Shown here piece after piece: positions 58,635 to 64,000 of a stretch of DNA of 64,000 bases. Source of the stretch: Biscogniauxia marginata (taxonomy: Eukaryota > Ascomycota > Sordariomycetes > Xylariales > Xylariaceae). How positions within the stretch are numbered: position 1 is the first letter of the stretch; each line of letters opens with the position of its first letter. The translations under genes were made by a program, and so were the position numbers. The DNA lies in contig MU404064.1 of assembly GCA_022695795.1 (NCBI GenBank), positions 62,001 to 126,000 of the forward strand, written 5' to 3'. The notes below the pieces were generated by a model that searched no databases, had not been told where the DNA came from, and saw only the letters and a list, made by a program, of their open reading frames with translations.

Positions 58635-59361
58635 TCAGGCCCAGTCAATAATCTCCCAGTTTTGTACATCGTCTCGAATGATAAGCCGATGCCGGTCAAT
58701 CTTCCAATGGGAGTACAAATCTCGAGCTGCTGCGGCTGCTCTTCGATGCCCTGGCCCGATACCTCCTTTTCTCGCATCCTCTTGTGATCTCCACAGACAG
58801 GTAGCAAGGTTTCTACCGTCCTTATCAGGGCTTCCGAACCAGTATCTGGAGTTGTTAGTGCACTTCCCTGGATGGACACATCTCGGCTACGTACTTCAGG
58901 AATCCGCCACTCGCTGTCGCTTCTGCATGTGCTGCCTTGTCCAAGGTGCCCAGGTCTTCGTACACCGTGGTGGGTGGGATCTGTGACCGGAAAACGACGA
59001 TGTAGAACGACGTCTCCCTCCACCGGTGTCCACTTTGTCGTGCCAATCGGCCCAACTCTTCAACAATCTCGCTCCAGTTGAAGGTCTCCGTGTAAGGGGC
59101 GGTAGCATAGTCAGGTCGCAGGCTCTTCATGTGAACGAGGGCCTGGGCGAGCAACGCATTCTCCGGATCAAGAGTTCTCAAGTCGAGGAGATGCGCTTTA
59201 TCAGTGTATGGCGAGACGGCAAGGAAGTTTCCTTCCTCGTCCGATGAGGTGCGACCGTCCTTTTCGAGTACTGCTATCTCTCGCGTCGTGACTCCCAACG
59301 ACATTTTCTCAGATGCTGGGATGTCCTCTATGCTATGGGGAGGTCCCTGATGAATGGTCAT
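58635..59361 (-). CDS. UPF0643 family protein, function unknown
   Basis: Two exons (59361-58895, 58845-58635; intron 49 nt, donor GTACGT) give 225 residues. The N-terminal third is variable. The conserved part contains LDPENALLAQALVHMKSL, FNWSEIVEEL, SFYIVVFRSQ, and LGTLDKAAHAEA, followed by GGFLKYWFGSPD formed across the splice. Then come GRNLATCLWRS, HRRAAAAARDLY and a C-terminal HRLIIRDDVQNWEIIDW strand. The beta-alpha pattern and conserved Trp/Tyr suggest a dimeric alpha-beta barrel-like enzyme or binding protein, but this is inference. UPF0643 proteins are widespread in ascomycetes and untested. The start could be the ATG at 59361 or an internal one 19 codons on (MSLGV). Confidence 0.85.
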
Positions 59362-62300
59362 ACTGTGCCGCCTTAGAAGGTGCGTGTTATGAGAAGCACG
59401 AAGAACAACTAAAGAATGCAGAGACGGTGCGGCGGTGGAGTCATGTAATGAGGGGAATAAGTAGGTATGTGGAGGATGTTGAGGTCTGCCGGCTAGAGAA
59501 CCGAGTTCCGGGCGATTTATATGCCTCTCGCTGGGCTCAAGAGGTAGTGGCTAGAGAGGTAAACTGGATGGTCGGTTGATCAGTCAGGAACTGGGAAGGG
59601 CAACCTATTTAAGTCGAACCCTTGCACCTGACGATTTCCTCGGCTACCACACGTCGCTAGTATGGTATGGACAGCGGGCCTTCCTTGGTACACGATATTT
59701 TGCTGCTGTATACGACTTACGGAAGATCCACGCCAGTGCGAGTCAGCGAGTTTTGGACTTACGGTTTTTTTCCCCTGGTCCCCATCGCGCCATCAAGCAC
59801 AAGGTTGATACCATCGGTCACTGATTGTTTGTCTTAAAGATGACCGTAATACTGACTACGATTGCGACATTGGTCCCCCGGTTTCCCCAAGAATACGGAA
59901 ATTTCAATTATGGTCCTTTCATGTACCTAAAATCTGCCAACAGCGTGGAGCCGAGCACTAACTTACAAACCCGCCCCTGCTAATGCAACATCCCGGAGAC
60001 CCTCCAGTGCGCCTATGCGATGCTCACTGATAGACAAGCTGTGTTCTTCGGATGATTGTCTTCGCACGTCTTTGTCTAGGTATACAACGCCACCGTTTAC
60101 TTGTTTTATATTGGCGAATCAGGAAACATCGGGCATTTCACCTTCGGCCTTATCTAGTGTAGCATTCGAAATAAATTGGATTATGGGATAGACGCCGCCC
60201 AAGATGCAACCGCCGTGGAACAGTCACCTCTCAGCACAGACATCAAACCACTTATCATCGACCAAGTGACACTATACTAGGTAGAACTCTTCAAACTTGC
60301 CAATCGGATGAATCACACTATCACAACCCGATTACTTGCTCAGATAGGTCACCGTCACAGCATTTAGTTAATAATCAACCGATAGTTCATCTACAGAGCC
60401 CCGCTATTTGGCGAAAGCAGCAAGAAACTCGTTAGACCACATTCCGAATATCAACAAATACCTAGTCTTCTCAATAGCGCTTGTCAATAAGAATTGTATA
60501 GTCCAGGCTTCAACTTGGGATCCGAGATCGGCGCTCATAAACTACATCAGCCTGAAATACCCTTGTAACCAGTTGACTTCATGAAGTTACCTTACATTAT
60601 GCAGAATCCCTACATCCCGAGCCCAACCATACGGTGGAATTGCAACCACTGAACCAAGATTCTGCGTACGATTTCAGATCTTAAAGTGGATTCTGCTGCA
60701 CAACTATGATTGAGAGAACCATCATGACCTGATGGCATAGCCGGTCGCAGCAACATTGACACAACGGATACAACCTCACCCGTCTCAGTAGATTACGGCT
60801 GAATATTTTCTTAGTAGATTTAAGCGTCCTCGTTTTGTTAAAATATGGTACAGATGACCGAAGTCACACTGGGCCTTGCAATCTTGGAATATATATGGGA
60901 AATTTCAATATGTGATCCCAATCATCAATACAAGGTTCGTAGCATAAGTAGTTTGGCATCTAATTGAACGGGATCACGGTATAAATAAGCCAGTCTTGCA
61001 TAAACCTGTTCAGACATATAAGCCTCCAAGGCACGACATTGAGTCATTACGTTCAGTTTACCTACGTAAATTTTAAAAAATAAATTATGGTTTGAACTAT
61101 TATAACACCTTATTAATGAGGCCTATGTTGTTCTCTTAATCTATAATTAAGTGTGATTTTAAATTAAACTAATTAGCTTCTTATCATTATATAAGTAATC
61201 CATGTCTTTATTTGCGGTATATATAGAAATTTCTAAACGTCGTCTTACTTCTTTAAATCTAGCTTAAGTTATTAATTAACAAGATAATTATTATTAAAGA
61301 TTAAGTTTTACCTAGAAAGTTCATCATAATAATCATATAATAAAATCGGTAATATTGTCTAAATAGGCGTAGTTTATACCATGTCGAGATTGGATTATCG
61401 TAATATTAGTCGATTTAAGTAGACCATTCATTTATACTAATTTGTTTGAAGTCATCGAATAATAAACTTTTGCAGATCGGAGATATTAGGTAGCTATTTG
61501 GGCCAATTACCTGATTCAACTATCGTCATAGACTGAACATATGCAAGGAACAGAATACTTAAAGCCGCTTGTAATCTCCGGTCCTTACACGGAGAGTAAT
61601 AATGACATCAAGCCTCCGACCACGTGGGATAATATTCACTATTCTCATTATAGTGCGGATGAGCTCATCAAACGAAGCCCTGACTAATAAGGTACCTAAT
61701 CTCGAGATTACATCTCATACAGTATCCCACTAAGCTAAATGTACTTTGTCAGATTTTGAGCTCTTTGGCGGTCCAAAACTGTACTTGTAGCACGGAAGAC
61801 CATCCGTTTTGTGTCCTCAGAATAGCAGAGCTTATCTACCCATGGTAGGTTGTCTGTAGACTGTGAAGCCTCGCAGTCTCACAATAGTGGTTGTCATGGG
61901 CATACAGCAATGGATCGACTTGGGTAATGTCGAAATCCTAGTTACGAATATTCAACTGAATTTACCCTCGCCGCATATCAAAGATATTGTTGAAAATGTT
62001 CCAACAATAGTCTACTACGTGTCGTTCTACTCATCCACCTGATTGCGAGTAACCGGATTGGTGAACATCGATACTGCTGCTTACAAGCAAAAATTAGCTT
62101 ATTAACAAAATACTTTGAATAGTATCGTAGCTGTCTACCTACATCAACACTAAATTAGTATTATATGTTATACATTTGATATGTATAGTTCAAGATCTAT
62201 ATATATGACTCTGTGAGTCTCTCGACACGTATTGATACTCGTAAACTCCCACTGGTTCCACATGCTTGTGAAGGGCCATATGTAATCCACCTTGTATGCC

Positions 62301-62386
62301 TAAGGACTCTTGGAACCGTTGCACGTAAACCCGAAATGTGCCTAGGCATTTATCAATAGACAAAGTTTCAGCGAATATTATGTTTA
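59362..62386. other. Gene-poor AT-rich block
   Basis: About 3.0 kb. An 88-codon frame starting with ATG at 59,313 (+) overlaps the 5' end of the UPF0643 gene and is doubtful. From about 60,000 on I see no gene. The stretch at about 61,070-61,470 is extremely A/T-rich, like that at 36.1 kb. Confidence 0.55.
61065..61470. repeat. Extreme A/T tract
   Basis: About 400 bp of TTAATTA/AATAATA-type sequence with few G or C. It is similar in character to the 36.1-kb tract and a candidate for RIP-degraded repeat. Confidence 0.5.
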
Positions 62387-63513
62387 TTATGGGAAGCTAT
62401 CGTATTTATCTACCTCTTTGCCTCTACCAAGCCACACCTTGGCAACTTCGTACATGCCTAGATACAGACCACTCCCAACAGCAGTCCACACTGACCGGAG
62501 GACCGCACCTCGGAAGAGACCCGGGACGCCCCTTTCCGAGATGACCTCGCGCGCCACATGTAAGCTACTCCGGGCATTGTGGAGCTTGGCTACCGGCGGG
62601 CCCTTGCCCGTCCGCTCGTGAGCGCCCTGCCTCGCATCCTGCTCGTCGCCACTGGGCATGAGCATCATCCGCGTCTTCACCACATCCATCGGCGTCGTTA
62701 TGATTGCTGCGAAACTGCCGGCGAGCCCCGCGCTCGTGCCGGTCACGAGGCCCGTCTCGAGCAGAGTTCGTCTGTCTTGCACGGTACCGCGCCCCGCCGC
62801 CCCTTTGTCGCCGTCTTTCCCCACAGGCCCCCCGGTCCGGCGCCCCCACATCCTCGCGCGCATGAACTCAAATATGGGGAACTGTATCGCCGTGAAGGGT
62901 AGGTTGCGCGCGACTAGCGCCGTGTACCCCGAGAGCAGCCTGCGCCAGGTGCCCGCTCCGCTTAGTTGCTTGAGAGCTTCGAGGGAGGTGGACAGACGGG
63001 GCCCGCCAGAGCGCTGCTGGATCATCTGGGCGTTCTGCTTGATGACCTCGGCCGGGGTGAGCACCAGGCACGAGGCGCATTCGGCTATAGCTGAGGCGCC
63101 GGAATGGAGGAGAGGCTGCGGTAGCCCTAGTGGAGATCCATGCCGGCCCAGAAAAGACTTTGCCGCTTCGTAGGTACTGAAGAAGGTCCCGGCAGCGGGC
63201 AGCGTGGCGACAATGACGATGCCGATGCCCTGGTACAGACCGCGGAAGATCTGCCTCGAGGGGAGCTTCGTCTTGGTCGAGGGGTCGGCGAAAGTTTTGA
63301 CAAAGTCGCGGCTTTGCTGGCGGGTCTTGAGCGTGTCCAGCGGGTATATCATCAAGTCTACCGTGAAAGCCGCCGCCGCCCCAGCCTAGTAGTCAAGCAG
63401 GTCAACAACAAATGACAAGAAGACGGAGTTCGATACTGAGGACAGAAAAAAAAAAAGCAAAAAGAAAAAGTTCGACTCACTAGCATGACGTCCACATGTG
63501 AATTACCACTCAT
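62387..63513 (-). CDS. Mitochondrial carrier, probably S-adenosylmethionine carrier (PET8/SLC25A26-like)
   Basis: Two exons (63513-63481, 63385-62387; intron 95 nt) give 343 residues with three mitochondrial-carrier repeats. Their signatures are PLDTLK (residues 26-31), PAEVIKQ and PMDVVKTR. The start AGAAAAFTVDLMIYPLDTLKTR, the following GLYQGIGIVIVATLPAAGTFFSTYE and PAEVIKQNAQMIQQ resemble AdoMet carriers, which import AdoMet into the matrix in exchange for AdoHcy. Loops are longer than usual (GGPVGKDGDKGAAG; a second around GDEQDARQG). The sequence is more divergent than a typical PET8, so a related fungal carrier is possible. The 11-residue first exon (MSGNSHVDVML) is supported by a GTGAGT donor and clean frame. 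Confidence 0.85.
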
Positions 63514-64000
63514 TGCGGCTACTAAATGGCCGCCTTCGCGAATTGGGTGTTCACTACATGTAGTTACTCGATTTAATGTAGGACTTTACATAAAGATCAA
63601 TCAGGGCGAAGACTGATTGATAAGATTATTTCGCATGAAAGACGGGGTCTGTTGATTGGATACATGACATCACACATGTTGAGTAGATCAAAGAGATCCA
63701 GCCAATGGGCTTGTGAGATTCTCTTCTATAACTTACACACGCTAACCTCGATTTATTGTACATTTTGATGTAATACACCAATGTATCTGGAAAACACCAT
63801 GTCCATACATTGATTGTATGTCTATATATAGGTAGTCTTCGTCTATATATAACCGGTTGCCGTCAAACTAGGTAATGTCTGTCTCTTGTTAATCGAAACT
63901 GGTAGAAAGGTTTCTGTTGACGAATTGCGATAGAGGAAAAATGACGAAATAAGGAAAGAGGGATATCTTGAGGGCAGCGGATACTGAAAAATAGGGCAAT
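63514..64000. promoter_or_regulatory. Upstream flank of the carrier gene
   Basis: 487 bp to the window edge. It includes TATATA-rich stretches near 63,820-63,850. No gene seen. Confidence 0.5.

Overview
The window is genomic DNA of a filamentous ascomycete (Pezizomycotina; probably a Sordariomycete, perhaps Xylariales, but placement below class is a guess). The grounds are: short spliceosomal introns of about 50-100 nt with GTAAGT/GTATGT/GTGAGT-like donors and CTAAC/CTGAC branch sites; fungal forms of the proteins (an 821-residue Zn2Cys6 regulator, three-domain tRNA ligase, monofunctional TRP4, UPF0132 and UPF0643 families); a mago nashi gene; AT-rich gene-poor blocks of the sort left by repeat-induced mutation; and TAGG/CCTA repeats scattered between genes. 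I reconstructed 21 protein genes. In all but one of the multi-exon models the reading frame closes cleanly and the joined protein matches a known family or topology; the exception is the small gene at 7,262.

Layout. 0-3.3 kb: an aldo/keto reductase (-) and a tandem two-domain GFA/DUF636 protein (-). 3.3-7.2 kb: AT-rich, gene-poor. 7.2-7.7 kb: a small Gln-rich protein, possibly mitochondrial. 8.5-15 kb: coatomer beta (SEC26, -), mago nashi (+) and the GID ubiquitin-ligase receptor GID4/VID24 (-). 17.3-24.9 kb: an RNA-processing neighbourhood with TRM11 (-), the RNase P/MRP 40-kDa subunit RPP40 (+), a small ankyrin protein (-) and tRNA ligase TRL1 (+). 25.5-30.2 kb: TRP4 (-), mitochondrial ribosomal protein uL10m (+) and a UPF0132 membrane protein (+). 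30.2-44 kb: mostly gene-poor DNA with AT-rich blocks and a GC-rich relic, holding an orphan four-helix membrane protein (-) and an HSL-type esterase (+). 44-47.2 kb: a Zn2Cys6 transcription factor (+) whose zinc cluster is split by a 668-nt intron. 50.8-59.4 kb: a very GC-rich 2-hydroxyacid dehydrogenase (+), S-adenosylhomocysteine hydrolase (-), eIF3h (-) and a UPF0643 protein (-). 59.4-62.4 kb: AT-rich, gene-poor. 62.4-63.5 kb: a mitochondrial carrier of the S-adenosylmethionine-carrier type (-).

Most genes are housekeeping and there is no obvious secondary-metabolite cluster, CRISPR array, intact transposon or novel multi-gene system. Two loose functional themes are visible: tRNA maturation (TRM11, RPP40, TRL1 within 7.6 kb) and the methyl cycle (AdoHcy hydrolase and a probable AdoMet carrier about 8 kb apart). 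The most unusual signals are in gene structure: two probable GC-AG introns (one frame-neutral, in RPP40), a 13-nt terminal coding exon in the AdoHcy hydrolase, the long intron inside the zinc cluster, and a 69-codon AUG-less in-frame extension upstream of TRL1. All family calls come from reading the translation by eye; no database search was run.
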